Positions 32,984 to 42,774 are shown, counted from the first letter of the stretch. The stretch: 64,000 bases of DNA from Flavobacteriaceae bacterium HL-DH10 (GCA_031826515.1 CP134536.1:1128001-1192000), one strand, 5' to 3'. Notes: generated by a model from the letters alone, not told the origin. Numbers and translations are program-made.

Positions 32984-34162
32984 ATGAAACCAGATTTATT
33001 TGAAGCACCAGATTATTATAATCTTGACGAATTATTAAGTGATGAGCATAAATTAGTTCGTGATGCTGCTCGCGCCTGGGTAAAACGTGAAGTCTCACCA
33101 ATTATAGAAGACTATGCTCAAAAAGCAAAATTCCCTAAGCAAATTATAAGTGGCTTAGCTGAAATTGGTGCATTCGGACCATACATTCCTATGGAATATG
33201 GCGGTGCTGGTTTAGATCAAATTTCCTATGGGTTAATTATGCAAGAAATAGAACGAGGAGATTCTGGTATTCGCAGTACAGCTTCGGTACAATCTAGCTT
33301 AGTTATGTATCCTATTTGGAAATATGGTAATGAATCACAGCGCCAAAAGTATCTACCCAAATTAGCTAGTGGCGAATGGATGGGTTGTTTTGGTTTAACA
33401 GAGCCAGATCATGGTAGCAACCCAAGTGGTATGGTTACTCATTTTAAAGATATGGGCGACCATTATTTATTAAATGGAGCTAAAATGTGGATTAGCAATG
33501 CGCCTTTTGCACAAGTTGCGGTAGTTTGGGCCAAAGACGAAAACGGACGTATTCATGGTTTATTAATAGAACGTGGCATGGAGGGCTTTACCACTCCTGA
33601 AACCCATAACAAATGGTCGTTACGAGCAAGTGCTACAGGCGAACTTATTTTCGATAATGTAAAAGTCCCTAAAGAAAATTTACTACCTAACAAATCTGGT
33701 CTAGGTGCGCCTTTAGGTTGTTTAGATTCTGCTCGTTATGGCATTGCTTGGGGTGCTATTGGTGCCGCTATGGACTGTTATGATACAGCTTTACGCTACA
33801 GCAAAGAACGTATACAATTTGGAAAGCCTATTGGACAATTTCAACTGCAACAAAAGAAACTTGCTGAAATGATTACCGAAATTACCAAAGCTCAACTTTT
33901 AACATGGCGTTTAGGTGTTTTACGTAACAATGACAAAGCAACATCTGCGCAAATATCTATGGCAAAACGCAACAATGTAGATATGGCTATTAATATTGCC
34001 CGTGAAGCTAGACAAATGCTAGGTGGTATGGGAATTACAGGCGAGTATAGTATTATGCGCCACTCTATGAATCTTGAAAGTGTTATTACCTATGAAGGCA
34101 CTCATGATATTCATTTATTAATAACAGGTCTTGACATTACTGGATTAAATGCTTTTAAATGA
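32984..34162 (+). CDS. gcdH: Glutaryl-CoA dehydrogenase
   Basis: A 392-residue acyl-CoA dehydrogenase (FAD). Signatures: C-F-G-L-T-E-P-D-H-G-S-N-P near 135-147, W-I-S-N-A-P-F-A, and the C-terminal Q-M-L-G-G-M-G-I-T-G-E-Y. The catalytic Glu371 lies in T-Y-E-G-T-H-D-I-H, the form typical of glutaryl-CoA dehydrogenases. The enzyme oxidises and decarboxylates glutaryl-CoA to crotonyl-CoA in lysine/tryptophan breakdown, passing electrons to ETF. A TAAATTTG element at 32900-32907 may be the promoter -7 box. Confidence 0.92.
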   Translation: MKPDLFEAPDYYNLDELLSDEHKLVRDAARAWVKREVSPIIEDYAQKAKFPKQIISGLAEIGAFGPYIPMEYGGAGLDQISYGLIMQEIERGDSGIRSTASVQSSLVMYPIWKYGNESQRQKYLPKLASGEWMGCFGLTEPDHGSNPSGMVTHFKDMGDHYLLNGAKMWISNAPFAQVAVVWAKDENGRIHGLLIERGMEGFTTPETHNKWSLRASATGELIFDNVKVPKENLLPNKSGLGAPLGCLDSARYGIAWGAIGAAMDCYDTALRYSKERIQFGKPIGQFQLQQKKLAEMITEITKAQLLTWRLGVLRNNDKATSAQISMAKRNNVDMAINIAREARQMLGGMGITGEYSIMRHSMNLESVITYEGTHDIHLLITGLDITGLNAFK

Positions 34163-34333
34163 TTTATCTTTTTTAATAAAGAGATCATTAATCGTATTCG
34201 CTAAAAAGCTTAATATCTAAAATGAGGTTCTATGGCATAGAATCGCTATCTAAATACCCCTTTTCAAAAATCTTTATAACTAAAATTTAGAAAAAAAGTG
34301 ACTTTCGACAGGTTTTAAAAAAAAATCATACCT

Positions 34334-34341
34334 TAAATTTG
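34334..34341 (+). promoter_or_regulatory. Probable -7 element of the PEP carboxykinase-like gene
   Basis: TAAATTTG matches TAnnTTTG and is 33 bases before the ATG at 34375. It overlaps an upstream in-frame TTG codon (34339), which argues that translation starts at the ATG instead. No convincing TTG lies 19 bases upstream. Confidence 0.45.
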
Positions 34342-34374
34342 TCGCTTACAAAAAACATTCAACCTTTTGAAACT

Positions 34375-37300
34375 ATGCAAGAATCAAGAAAAGACATTGT
34401 TCAATTTATTAATTTACAGTTAGCGGCACTAGGCCAACCTATTTTTAAAGATAGTGATGACAGTGATGAAAAATTTTGTGACCCAAAATTCGAATTACTG
34501 ACCACTGAATTAATAAAAAGTATCCGTCAAAAATCAAGATTATTGGCAGATCACCATTGCCCCGCAGATTCAAGAATTCAAAACTTTATAGATGATTATT
34601 TAAAAGAGGTTTCAATTAATAAATCATTAAAAATACCTAATAAAACATTAATATTATCTAAAAAAGGTCATGCTAGAGAGGTAAGCCTACCACCTAATGG
34701 AAATTTATTTAAAAGTGATTTAGTTACAACCAATAGAGTTAAACAAGGGATTTTAAATAATCCATTACATGATAAAAGAACAACAAAAGGCACCTTTCAT
34801 ATTGTTGAAGGATCTTTACCAGTGCCACTAGATAAAAAAGAGGTTCCCAAAATCACGTTTGCACACCTTTTAAACGCAGCGTTTAACCCATCTGATGAAT
34901 TAAAAATATTGCCATTTACTGCCAATCAAGAAGAGAAAGCAAAAACAATGGTATCAATGTTATTAAGACCTATCGTTTGCCCAGAAGTGCCAAACGTCAT
35001 TTCTAAAAAATCTTTAGAAGTACGCTTTTTTGCGCCTGGAAATTTAGTGAGTAATTTGGATTTTGTGGAATCTATTTTCGGGAATGCAGGCAATCCTAAT
35101 TTAGCTTTAAATGATGCAGCATTAGACACAGAACATTGGATAGGCCACACAGGTTGTATTGTTTTAGCTCCCCAATTAATAACACTAAAGAAGAAAGATG
35201 TAGGACTACCTCATTTTGATGAGGCTACAGAGCGTCAAAAAAGAGATGGCATGTTCTGGAAAGACGCCAACGAGTTATATAATGATGGTGGTGCTTTTAA
35301 AATTACATGTAGAGACGACAGAGGTGTGGTAATTACCCTAATTGCAGATAATTATTACGGGTATTCTAAAAAAGAAATTAAAACACAAATTAGTTATTCA
35401 GCTAATTTATTTGGCTTAGTTGAAGAAGAACATGCTGGAGGAGCAATGGCTTTTGCCAGAAGAGTAATGGGAGACACTCTAGACGGTAAAGATTACTACG
35501 AATTTAATGATGGAAAACATACTTTTGAAGATGTTAAAACACTGCTAGGGAATAATATTGATATAATGCCTGAAAATTATGCAGTAGATAAAAAATATCC
35601 TAACATTATATACATTCCAGAATTTTCATATGTAAACACAAACACCAATAGTATTACCTGGGAACATGATGGTAAAGAACAAAAACTAACCATATCGCCA
35701 TACAAAACATATATACATCCTACTGGAAATAAATTTAGATTAGAAAAACATAAAACCATTAATTTATGGCGAATAGTAGATACATTTGCAGAAGGTGTTT
35801 TTTGCCATAAACCATGTACTGTTTCGGGCGGCGGAAAGTCTGAAATTTCAAAGTCTATGCAAAACGCAATTACTTACAGCACATTTAACATTCATGATAT
35901 TGATGAAGACTTTAAAAAAGCAGATGAAATAATAGAATTTAACTATTCTACACGTTGGAAAATAAAAGACCCAAACCGACCTAAATCTAGACATTTTTTA
36001 AGTGATGATAGAACACTAAGTTCGGCGGTAAAACTACTAACACCTTCAAAAGAAAACTCTGATGAATTCAACGAATTTTTAAGTAACATTCCGGTACATA
36101 TCAGATCATTAGTGCTTTTTGTAAAACGATTATACAGACAAGCACATGGTGCATTAAACTGGAAAGATTATATGTCTGTAGAAATAATCAATGGACAAAA
36201 AGGAACAGGTCTTTTGTATAATAACACTCCAGTAGTTGGTAGTTATGTTCGCATCGGGTTCAATCAAAAAGGAAACTGGATGTTAAATAAATTAAGATCT
36301 GATTTTTCTCCTTGTGAAAAAATTCAAACCGAAGATGATATTACTGCTTCAATAACATTACCAAGAGAACAGATAAAAAACTTAAATCCAGAATTTAGTA
36401 ATAAAAGTGTAAAAGTACTCACTAACTGTGAAGCGCATCTATTTCAAAGACCTGATGAAGCTGTTGTAAGAGGCTATGATAAGAATGCAGAGTTAGATAT
36501 TATTTCAAATGGTCGTTTTTTAACAAATTATGAATTATTAAAAAAAGCAGATGCTATAGCCATTTATGAAGACACTATCAACTTCGACAAATACACACAA
36601 CCAGTAAAAGACTTCATTACAAACATAGTAAATAGTGCTAATGATGAAGAATATTTTGTACTGCCATCGCATACCAGAATTGTGAATGGAGAACCTACTG
36701 CAAACCCTCGATATTTGGAACCAAGTAGACATATTGAAGAAACTGAGGAAAGTTATTTAGCAGATACAGGTATAAGATTACTTAGAAAAATAAAGTTCGA
36801 TCAACCAGTTGTTCATGTCGTAAATGCCGTTCTTCCTGGCAGAAGAAATAACCCTGTTGATAAGGCCGCAGGAATTCGTCCATTGGCAGTGTACAACCCA
36901 ATTCATTACCAAGAAACTCCAGAATTGTTTATGGACTTTATTTGTAGTTTAACAGGTAAGTCGCCATCAACTACAGGAGCAGGTTCTGAGGGCGCCTTAA
37001 CCAAGGCTCCATTTAATATGCTAACACCAACTACCGATTTAAATAATGCGTTATTGTCGCATATTTTAACAGAATCAAATGGTTTTAGTACTGCTGCTGG
37101 ATATGTAGGTGCAGAAAACAAAATAGATCATGATGTTAGTTTACTTATTCCAGAGATTTGGGCTCGATTGGAACCAAAAGATAGAGATCCAAAAAAATTA
37201 ATACAAAATGGATCTTTAGAAAAACTTGAAGATTTTGAACATAACGGCCAAACTATATTAGCAAGTCGTTTAGGATATAGAATTACCAAAACATTTTCAT

Positions 37301-37821
37301 TAAGATGCTTAAATCGTTTATTTGACGAACCTACTGCTGTTTTTAATGAAAAAATGTTAAAACCAGAATTACAAGGTTTAGAAGATTATGTAGACGGTAT
37401 AAATAATATTGTTGAAGCTCAAGAAAAAGTAGCATTAAGCTATTTTGAAGATGGCAGTATTGAAGCAGCTATTCCGCCGTTAAAAATATTATTACACATC
37501 ATGGCATATGGTTCTTATGAAGGAAAAAATATTAACGATCCAGAATTAAGAACGTATTTTGACAGAGACTATGTCATTAATAGTGATTGGTATAAAGAAC
37601 GATTGGAAATAAAACAGAAAAAAGATATTTGTTTTTACGATTCTCAAATAGCATATTTAGAAACATTTATGAAAAACCCAAATAATGACGCTTTAGTTTC
37701 TGAAATGAAAATTAAAGAACAATTAGATACTGTAAAAGAACGTTTTAATAGTGTAAAATCTAATGATTACATAAACCGTCTAGTAGGAACTATAGGAGCC
37801 GACCCTTTGTATCATAAATAA
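34375..37821 (+). CDS. Probable pyrophosphate-type PEP carboxykinase (very large form)
   Basis: A 1148-residue cytosolic protein starting MQESRKD. Two segments recall PEP carboxykinases. At about 328-337 is Y-G-Y-S-K-K-E-I-K-T, comparable to the Y-A-G-E-M-K-K-x-x-x-T active-site segment of ATP-type enzymes. At 484-490 is S-G-G-G-K-S-E, in the place of a kinase-1a loop. The size is about twice that of ATP/GTP enzymes but matches the PPi-type PEPCK described from Entamoeba and Propionibacterium, which interconverts oxaloacetate plus PPi with PEP, CO2 and phosphate. The family assignment is from recall and motif logic, not a search. It is monocistronic, ends at a perfect 19-base-pair terminator, and is next to ferredoxin/Rnf genes. 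An in-frame TTG at 34339 overlaps the promoter. Confidence 0.65.
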   Translation: MQESRKDIVQFINLQLAALGQPIFKDSDDSDEKFCDPKFELLTTELIKSIRQKSRLLADHHCPADSRIQNFIDDYLKEVSINKSLKIPNKTLILSKKGHAREVSLPPNGNLFKSDLVTTNRVKQGILNNPLHDKRTTKGTFHIVEGSLPVPLDKKEVPKITFAHLLNAAFNPSDELKILPFTANQEEKAKTMVSMLLRPIVCPEVPNVISKKSLEVRFFAPGNLVSNLDFVESIFGNAGNPNLALNDAALDTEHWIGHTGCIVLAPQLITLKKKDVGLPHFDEATERQKRDGMFWKDANELYNDGGAFKITCRDDRGVVITLIADNYYGYSKKEIKTQISYSANLFGLVEEEHAGGAMAFARRVMGDTLDGKDYYEFNDGKHTFEDVKTLLGNNIDIMPENYAVDKKYPNIIYIPEFSYVNTNTNSITWEHDGKEQKLTISPYKTYIHPTGNKFRLEKHKTINLWRIVDTFAEGVFCHKPCTVSGGGKSEISKSMQNAITYSTFNIHDIDEDFKKADEIIEFNYSTRWKIKDPNRPKSRHFLSDDRTLSSAVKLLTPSKENSDEFNEFLSNIPVHIRSLVLFVKRLYRQAHGALNWKDYMSVEIINGQKGTGLLYNNTPVVGSYVRIGFNQKGNWMLNKLRSDFSPCEKIQTEDDITASITLPREQIKNLNPEFSNKSVKVLTNCEAHLFQRPDEAVVRGYDKNAELDIISNGRFLTNYELLKKADAIAIYEDTINFDKYTQPVKDFITNIVNSANDEEYFVLPSHTRIVNGEPTANPRYLEPSRHIEETEESYLADTGIRLLRKIKFDQPVVHVVNAVLPGRRNNPVDKAAGIRPLAVYNPIHYQETPELFMDFICSLTGKSPSTTGAGSEGALTKAPFNMLTPTTDLNNALLSHILTESNGFSTAAGYVGAENKIDHDVSLLIPEIWARLEPKDRDPKKLIQNGSLEKLEDFEHNGQTILASRLGYRITKTFSLRCLNRLFDEPTAVFNEKMLKPELQGLEDYVDGINNIVEAQEKVALSYFEDGSIEAAIPPLKILLHIMAYGSYEGKNINDPELRTYFDRDYVINSDWYKERLEIKQKKDICFYDSQIAYLETFMKNPNNDALVSEMKIKEQLDTVKERFNSVKSNDYINRLVGTIGADPLYHK

Positions 37822-37840
37822 AACACAATAGTAGTTTTTG

Positions 37841-37879
37841 TAAATAAAAAGCGTTTCAAATTGAAACGCTTTTTATTTA
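37841..37879. terminator. Bidirectional terminator between the PEPCK-like gene and the ferredoxin gene
   Basis: A perfect 19-base inverted repeat (37841-37859 and 37861-37879) with a one-base centre, containing GCGTTTCAA/TTGAAACGC and A/T-rich flanks that give a T tract on both strands. It serves two converging genes. Confidence 0.9.
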
Positions 37880-37936
37880 CATTTACTTTAACTCTATCTG
37901 TTTTCATCTCAAAAAGAGATTAGATTTATAAAGCTA

Positions 37937-38266
37937 TTAACTCTCAGGGGCAAGTTCCACCTCAAGACCTTCCATTTCAGGCGACATTTGTATTTGACAA
38001 CCTAAACGCGAATTGTCTTTAACATCAAAAGCTTCTGAAAGCATAGCTTCTTCATCATCGCTCATTTCTGGCAATTCTGTATCACTCGTTACGTAACATT
38101 GACAAGAAGCACACATAGCCATACCACCACAAACTCCAATAGTACCTTCTGGGGCTAATTCATAAGACCTTACAACCTCCATAAGATTCATAGCCATATC
38201 TGTTGGCGCTAGCAATGTATGTGCTACACCATCTCTATCTGTTATTTTTATTGTAATATCTGACAT
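37937..38266 (-). CDS. 2Fe-2S ferredoxin, adrenodoxin type
   Basis: A 109-residue electron carrier. The ligands are Cys46, Cys52, Cys55 and Cys90 (C-G-G-M-A-M-C-A-S-C, then L-G-C-Q-I), the spacing of vertebrate-type/ISC ferredoxins. An acidic surface helix (P-E-M-S-D-D-E-E-A-M-L) is present. It could deliver electrons to Fe-S assembly or to oxygenases. It is not part of the rnf operon, being transcribed away from it on the other strand, but lies between the PEPCK-like gene and rseC. Confidence 0.93.
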   Translation of the reverse strand: MSDITIKITDRDGVAHTLLAPTDMAMNLMEVVRSYELAPEGTIGVCGGMAMCASCQCYVTSDTELPEMSDDEEAMLSEAFDVKDNSRLGCQIQMSPEMEGLEVELAPES

Positions 38267-38501
38267 TCAAAAATTTTAAGACGCAAAAATAAGTAAATAA
38301 TTTGAAATAAACTATTAATCCTACTAAATTAGTAGACTATTAAAAATATCAGTAAACATAATACCTGAACAATAATTTGTAAGTTATTTTTTAACTAAAA
38401 ATTGTTAATTCTAAATTTTAAAGCTAACATAAGTCATAAAATTGCCTGAGACAATAGATTAATTTTACAGTATGAGTCTTTTAGGTTAATTAAATGTATT
38501 T

Positions 38502-38930
38502 ATGAATTCTCAACCATCAAATAAAAACACATTTATACATGCTGGTATTGTCTCCAAAATTGGAGACGAATCGGTTGTGGTTTCTTTAGAGCAAAATATT
38601 CATTGTGAATCATGTCGAGCTAAAGCTGCTTGTGGTATTTCAGAATCTAATACCAAAGAAATTGAAATAATAAACCCAAATGATTCATATAAAATTAATG
38701 AGCATGTTAATGTGGTTTTAAAAAAAGCACTTGGCTTTAAAGCTGTGTTTTGGGCTTATGTTTTTCCTTTTATTTTAATGTTTCTTACTTTAATAATAGC
38801 ATCTATTTATTTAAAAGAATGGATTGCTGGAATCTTATCATTACTCATATTAATACCTTATTATCTCACGCTCTATTTTTTAAAAAGCACGTTAAAAAGT
38901 GCCTTTAAAATTTCCATATTAAAAATATAA
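38502..38930 (+). CDS. rseC: RseC/SoxR-reducing-system family protein, first gene of the rnf operon
   Basis: A 142-residue membrane protein. A small N-terminal domain holds Cys35, Cys38 and Cys44 (C-E-S-C-x5-C), probably redox-active or metal-binding. Two transmembrane helices follow (about 83-103 and 107-128). In gamma-proteobacteria RseC works with the Rnf/Rsx complex in keeping SoxR reduced. In Bacteroidota it commonly precedes rnfB. Its stop is 6 bases before rnfB, so it is the leading gene of rseC-rnfBCDGEA. Confidence 0.9.
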   Translation: MNSQPSNKNTFIHAGIVSKIGDESVVVSLEQNIHCESCRAKAACGISESNTKEIEIINPNDSYKINEHVNVVLKKALGFKAVFWAYVFPFILMFLTLIIASIYLKEWIAGILSLLILIPYYLTLYFLKSTLKSAFKISILKI

Positions 38931-38936
38931 TTAAGC

Positions 38937-39836
38937 ATGTCTGAATCTGTTTTATATAGTGTTTTCTTATTAGCTTCCTTGGGAATCATTGCAGCTATTG
39001 TTCTGTATGTAGTCTCTAAAAAGTTCTATGTTTATGAAAATCCTTTAATAGGAGAAGTTGATAATTTATTACCAGCTGCCAACTGTGGTGGTTGTGGATC
39101 TCCTGGTTGTAAAGCTTTCGCTGAAAAACTAGTAAGCTCTGAAGATATTTCAGATCTTTTCTGTCCCGTTGGAGGCAACGATGTTATGAAACAAGTTGCT
39201 ACGGTTTTAGAAAAAGAAGTTGCCGAAAAAGACCCTACGCTAGCCGTTTTACTTTGTCAGGGTAGCTGTGAAGTGAGACCAAAAACTACCGAATATCAAG
39301 GCCCTAGAAACTGTGCCATATCTGCAATGATCTATAGTGGAGAAACCGATTGTCAATATGGTTGTTTAGGCGATGGTGATTGTGTTGCAGTATGTAAATT
39401 CGACGCCATGTACATGGATGAAACTACTGGACTTCCCGTAATAATTACAGACAAATGTACATCTTGTGGTGCTTGCGCTGAAGCTTGTCCGAGAGACATA
39501 ATTGAAATGCGTCCTAAGCACAAAAGGGATTTAAAAATATTTGTTGGCTGTTTAAACCAAGACAAGGCAGGTATTGCAAAAAAAGCCTGCGATGTTGCTT
39601 GTATAGGATGCTCTAAATGTGAAGATATATGCCCAAAAGATGCTATAGACATGTCGAATAACTTAGCATATATAGATCCTGTAGCCTGTACTTTATGTAG
39701 AAAATGTGTCGATGTTTGCCCTACACACTCTATTATAGAAACAAATTTTCCGAAGAAAAAAGTGAAAAAGGTTGAACCTAAAGTTGAAAAAGCAGAAGCA
39801 AATGTTGAATCTGATAAAATAAAGACCGATGCTTAA
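38937..39836 (+). CDS. rnfB: Rnf complex subunit RnfB (ferredoxin-binding Fe-S protein)
   Basis: A 299-residue protein with an N-terminal membrane anchor (6-27). A [4Fe-4S] site follows in A-N-C-G-G-C-G-S-P-G-C (Cys50, 53, 58, with Cys76). Further clusters are in the middle and C-terminal part (C-x2-G-C-L-G-D-G-D-C; C-T-S-C-G-A-C-A-E-A-C-P; C-I-G-C-S-K-C-E-D-I-C-P; C-T-L-C-R-K-C-V-D-V-C-P). RnfB is the likely electron entry from ferredoxin to the Na+ or H+ pumping Rnf complex. The C-terminal tail is Lys/Glu/Val-rich and of low complexity. Its end overlaps rnfC by 8 bases. Confidence 0.96.
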   Translation: MSESVLYSVFLLASLGIIAAIVLYVVSKKFYVYENPLIGEVDNLLPAANCGGCGSPGCKAFAEKLVSSEDISDLFCPVGGNDVMKQVATVLEKEVAEKDPTLAVLLCQGSCEVRPKTTEYQGPRNCAISAMIYSGETDCQYGCLGDGDCVAVCKFDAMYMDETTGLPVIITDKCTSCGACAEACPRDIIEMRPKHKRDLKIFVGCLNQDKAGIAKKACDVACIGCSKCEDICPKDAIDMSNNLAYIDPVACTLCRKCVDVCPTHSIIETNFPKKKVKKVEPKVEKAEANVESDKIKTDA

Positions 39837-41157
39837 AACATTTCCAAAAGGCGGTATTCATCCACCAGAAAATAAAATAACGTCATCTAAAGGTATTAAA
39901 AAAATGACAGTACCTAAAGTTGTATATGTTCCCATATCACAACATATAGGTATTCCTGCCGAAATAATTGTTAATGTTAAAGACAAAGTAGAGAAAGGGC
40001 AGGTTATTGCAAAATCTGGCGGATTTGTTTCTTCTAACATACATACTCCTGTAGCTGGAACAGTTACCAAACTAGATAAAATAATAGATACCAGTGGCTA
40101 CAAAAAACAATGCATTGTTATTAGAACTGATGCTAAAAATGAAGCTAATTTTGAAGAAATTGAATTCCCTTTAAAAAAGGAGATTATTCTTGAACCTAAA
40201 GACATTTTACAGAAAATAAACGATTATGGTATTGTTGGTTTAGGAGGTGCTACATTTCCTTCTCATGTAAAATTAAGCGTAAAAGAGGGAAACATTTTAG
40301 ACCACCTTATTATTAATGGTGTAGAATGTGAACCGTACTTAACAGCAGACCATCGTTTAATGCTTGAAAAAGCTGAGGAAATTATAGTTGGCATCCATAT
40401 TTTAATGACTGCTTTAAAAATTAATAAAGCTATTATCGGTATTGAAAACAACAAAAAAGATGCTATAAATATCTTTAAAAAACTAACTCAAAACGATCCA
40501 AAAATTCAAGTTGCTGCTTTACAAGTTAAATACCCACAAGGCGGCGAAAAACAACTAGTAAGAGCCCTATTAAATAGAGAGGTTCCTAAAAACGGATTAC
40601 CATTAGACGTTGGTGTTATTGTACATAATGTTGGAACCATTTACGCTATTTATGAAGCCATTCAGCATAACAAACCATTAACAGAACGTGTGGTTACGGT
40701 TACAGGAAAAAAATTAGAAAATGCTTCTAACTACTGGGTTAAAATAGGAACTCCTATTAAAGATTTAGTATCTGAAGTTGGAGGCTTACCAGAAGGTACT
40801 CGTAAAATAATTAATGGCGGACCTATGATGGGAAAAGCTATTAAAAACCTAGACGTCCCAGTAACTAAAGGCACTTCAGGCATCTTGGTTATTCATGAAG
40901 ATGAAGCAAGCAGAGGTGAACCAAAAAACTGTATTCGTTGTAGCGAATGTGTAAATGTTTGCCCAATGGGATTAGAACCGCATCTTTTAATGAATCTTTC
41001 AGAAAAAGGGATGTATGAAAAAGCTTCTTATGAAGATATTATGACTTGCATAGAATGTGGTTCTTGCAGTTATGTATGTCCTTCACACAGACCCTTATTA
41101 GACTACATAAGATTTGGAAAAAACATTGTTAAAAAGTTAAATACAGCTAAAAACTAA
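39829..41157 (+). CDS. rnfC: Rnf complex subunit RnfC
   Basis: A 442-residue NADH-side subunit. The N-terminal barrel-sandwich (F-P-K-G-G-I-H-P-P-E-N-K) and an NuoF-like nucleotide/FMN domain with G-L-G-G-A-T-F-P and G-V-E-C-E-P-Y-L are visible. Two [4Fe-4S] sites are near the C-terminus (C-I-R-C-S-E-C-V-N-V-C-P from Cys368 and C-I-E-C-G-S-C-S-Y-V-C-P from Cys407). It lacks the long Ala-rich C-terminal extension of enterobacterial RnfC. It overlaps rnfB and lies 2 bases before rnfD. Confidence 0.96.
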   Translation: MLKTFPKGGIHPPENKITSSKGIKKMTVPKVVYVPISQHIGIPAEIIVNVKDKVEKGQVIAKSGGFVSSNIHTPVAGTVTKLDKIIDTSGYKKQCIVIRTDAKNEANFEEIEFPLKKEIILEPKDILQKINDYGIVGLGGATFPSHVKLSVKEGNILDHLIINGVECEPYLTADHRLMLEKAEEIIVGIHILMTALKINKAIIGIENNKKDAINIFKKLTQNDPKIQVAALQVKYPQGGEKQLVRALLNREVPKNGLPLDVGVIVHNVGTIYAIYEAIQHNKPLTERVVTVTGKKLENASNYWVKIGTPIKDLVSEVGGLPEGTRKIINGGPMMGKAIKNLDVPVTKGTSGILVIHEDEASRGEPKNCIRCSECVNVCPMGLEPHLLMNLSEKGMYEKASYEDIMTCIECGSCSYVCPSHRPLLDYIRFGKNIVKKLNTAKN

Positions 41158-41159
41158 CT

Positions 41160-42170
41160 ATGAGTAATCAATCCATAATTGTATCGGCGTCTCCGCATGT
41201 ACACTCAGATAGAACTTCTAAAAAACTCATGTATGATGTGGTTATAGCATTAATACCTGCATTTTTAATTTCTATATATGTATTTGGAATTAGTGCATTA
41301 ATAGCAACAACTGTAGCAATTGCCTCGTGTATGTTGTTTGAATATCTTATTCAGAAATATCTTTTAAAAACAGATGTCACTATAACCGATGGTTCTGCTT
41401 TAATTACAGGGATTTTATTAGCATTTAATTTACCTGCTACCTTACCAATCTGGATGATTATTGTTGGTAGTTTAGTTGCCATTGGCGTTGCAAAACTATC
41501 CTTTGGAGGCTTAGGATTCAATATTTTTAATCCAGCTTTAGTAGGACGTGTATTTTTACTCGTATCATTCCCAGTACAAATGACCATGTGGCCAACAGCT
41601 ATTGAAAACAACACCAAACTTGTAGATGCTGTTACAGGAGCAACGCCACTTGGTGTGATAAAAGAAGGTCTGCAATATGGCGAAACAATGACTGAAATTA
41701 GTTCGAAAATCCCTTCTACTATCGAGATGTTATTCGGATTTACAGGAGGATCTTTAGGAGAAATGTCGGCAATAGCTTTACTATTAGGAGGCTTATATTT
41801 AATTATACGAAAAGTTATTACTTGGCATATTCCAGTTACACTCTTAGCTTCTATGGCAGTTATAACAGGTGTTTTCTGGCTTATAAACGCAGAGCAATAT
41901 GCCAACCCAATAATTCATTTACTTTCTGGTGGTGCTATTTTAGGAGCCTTTTATATGGCAACCGATCTAGTAACAAGTCCTATGACAAAAAAAGGCATGA
42001 TCATTTTCGCCATTGGTATTGGGTTAATTACTGTTTTAATACGGCTTTTTGGAGCCTATCCCGAAGGTATTTCGTTTGCTATTTTAATCATGAATGCCTT
42101 TGTGCCATTAATCAATAAATATTTCAAACCTAGAAGATTTGGAAATAAAATAAAATCTAAAATCGTGTAA
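41160..42170 (+). CDS. rnfD: Rnf complex subunit RnfD (membrane, FMN-bound)
   Basis: A 336-residue integral membrane protein with about nine helices. The covalent-flavin motif is D-A-V-T-G-A-T-P-L, with Thr162 as the expected FMN attachment site. F-N-P-A-L-V-G-R and A-T-D-L-V-T-S-P are conserved segments of the NqrB/RnfD family. It forms part of the ion-translocating core with RnfA and RnfE. Confidence 0.96.
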   Translation: MSNQSIIVSASPHVHSDRTSKKLMYDVVIALIPAFLISIYVFGISALIATTVAIASCMLFEYLIQKYLLKTDVTITDGSALITGILLAFNLPATLPIWMIIVGSLVAIGVAKLSFGGLGFNIFNPALVGRVFLLVSFPVQMTMWPTAIENNTKLVDAVTGATPLGVIKEGLQYGETMTEISSKIPSTIEMLFGFTGGSLGEMSAIALLLGGLYLIIRKVITWHIPVTLLASMAVITGVFWLINAEQYANPIIHLLSGGAILGAFYMATDLVTSPMTKKGMIIFAIGIGLITVLIRLFGAYPEGISFAILIMNAFVPLINKYFKPRRFGNKIKSKIV

Positions 42171-42172
42171 TT

Positions 42173-42769
42173 ATGAGTAAAAAAGAATCAACATTTCTAA
42201 GTATGGTGGTATCTCTTTTATTGATAACACTCATTTCGGGGTTCGCCTTAGGCTTTGTAAACGATTTAACAATTGAACCAAAAGCAAAGGCCAAATTAGC
42301 AAAAAAAGTAAATGCTATAAAATTGGTATTACCAGAATTTGATAATAACCCTGTTGAAGACGTAAAAAAAATTAAAACAGCGCTTGCTAAAGATAGTATT
42401 GAAGTGTATCCTGCTTTTAAAAACGACCAATTCGTTGGTGCTGCTGTTATTAGTTATTCTGATAAAGGCTTTAGCGGTTTAGTAAAAATTATGGTCGGTT
42501 TTAAAGCTGATGGAGCTATAAAAAACATAGCGGTTTTAGAACAAAAAGAAACCCCTGGATTAGGAACAAAAATGAAAGACGAATCGTTTTTAAAACAATT
42601 TAGAGATAAAAACCCTGCCACATTTAAATTAAAAGTTAAAAAAGATGGCGGAGAAGTTGATGCATTAACAGGAGCAACCATTTCTTCTAGAGCCTTTAGT
42701 GAATCGACTAAAATGGCTTACGATATTTTCGTAAAAAATCTTGAGGCTATCAACAAAACTAAACATTAA
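42173..42769 (+). CDS. rnfG: Rnf complex subunit RnfG (FMN-bound)
   Basis: A 198-residue protein with one N-terminal membrane helix (about 12-30). The periplasmic FMN-binding domain carries the flavinylation motif D-A-L-T-G-A-T-I-S-S, with Thr169 as the attachment residue. T-P-G-L-G-T-K lies near 126-132. The flavin transferase ApbE, needed for attachment, is not in this window. It lies 2 bases after rnfD and 5 bases before rnfE. Confidence 0.96.
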   Translation: MSKKESTFLSMVVSLLLITLISGFALGFVNDLTIEPKAKAKLAKKVNAIKLVLPEFDNNPVEDVKKIKTALAKDSIEVYPAFKNDQFVGAAVISYSDKGFSGLVKIMVGFKADGAIKNIAVLEQKETPGLGTKMKDESFLKQFRDKNPATFKLKVKKDGGEVDALTGATISSRAFSESTKMAYDIFVKNLEAINKTKH

Positions 42770-42774
42770 GAATT

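Noticed and set aside
34339-34374. TTG start 12 codons upstream for the PEPCK-like gene
   Set aside because: The TTG is part of a -7-like promoter element; the ATG at 34375 is a better start.
41351-41905. 184-codon frame antisense to rnfD
   Set aside because: Composition is that of a mirror frame of a membrane protein; rnfD is unambiguous on the plus strand.
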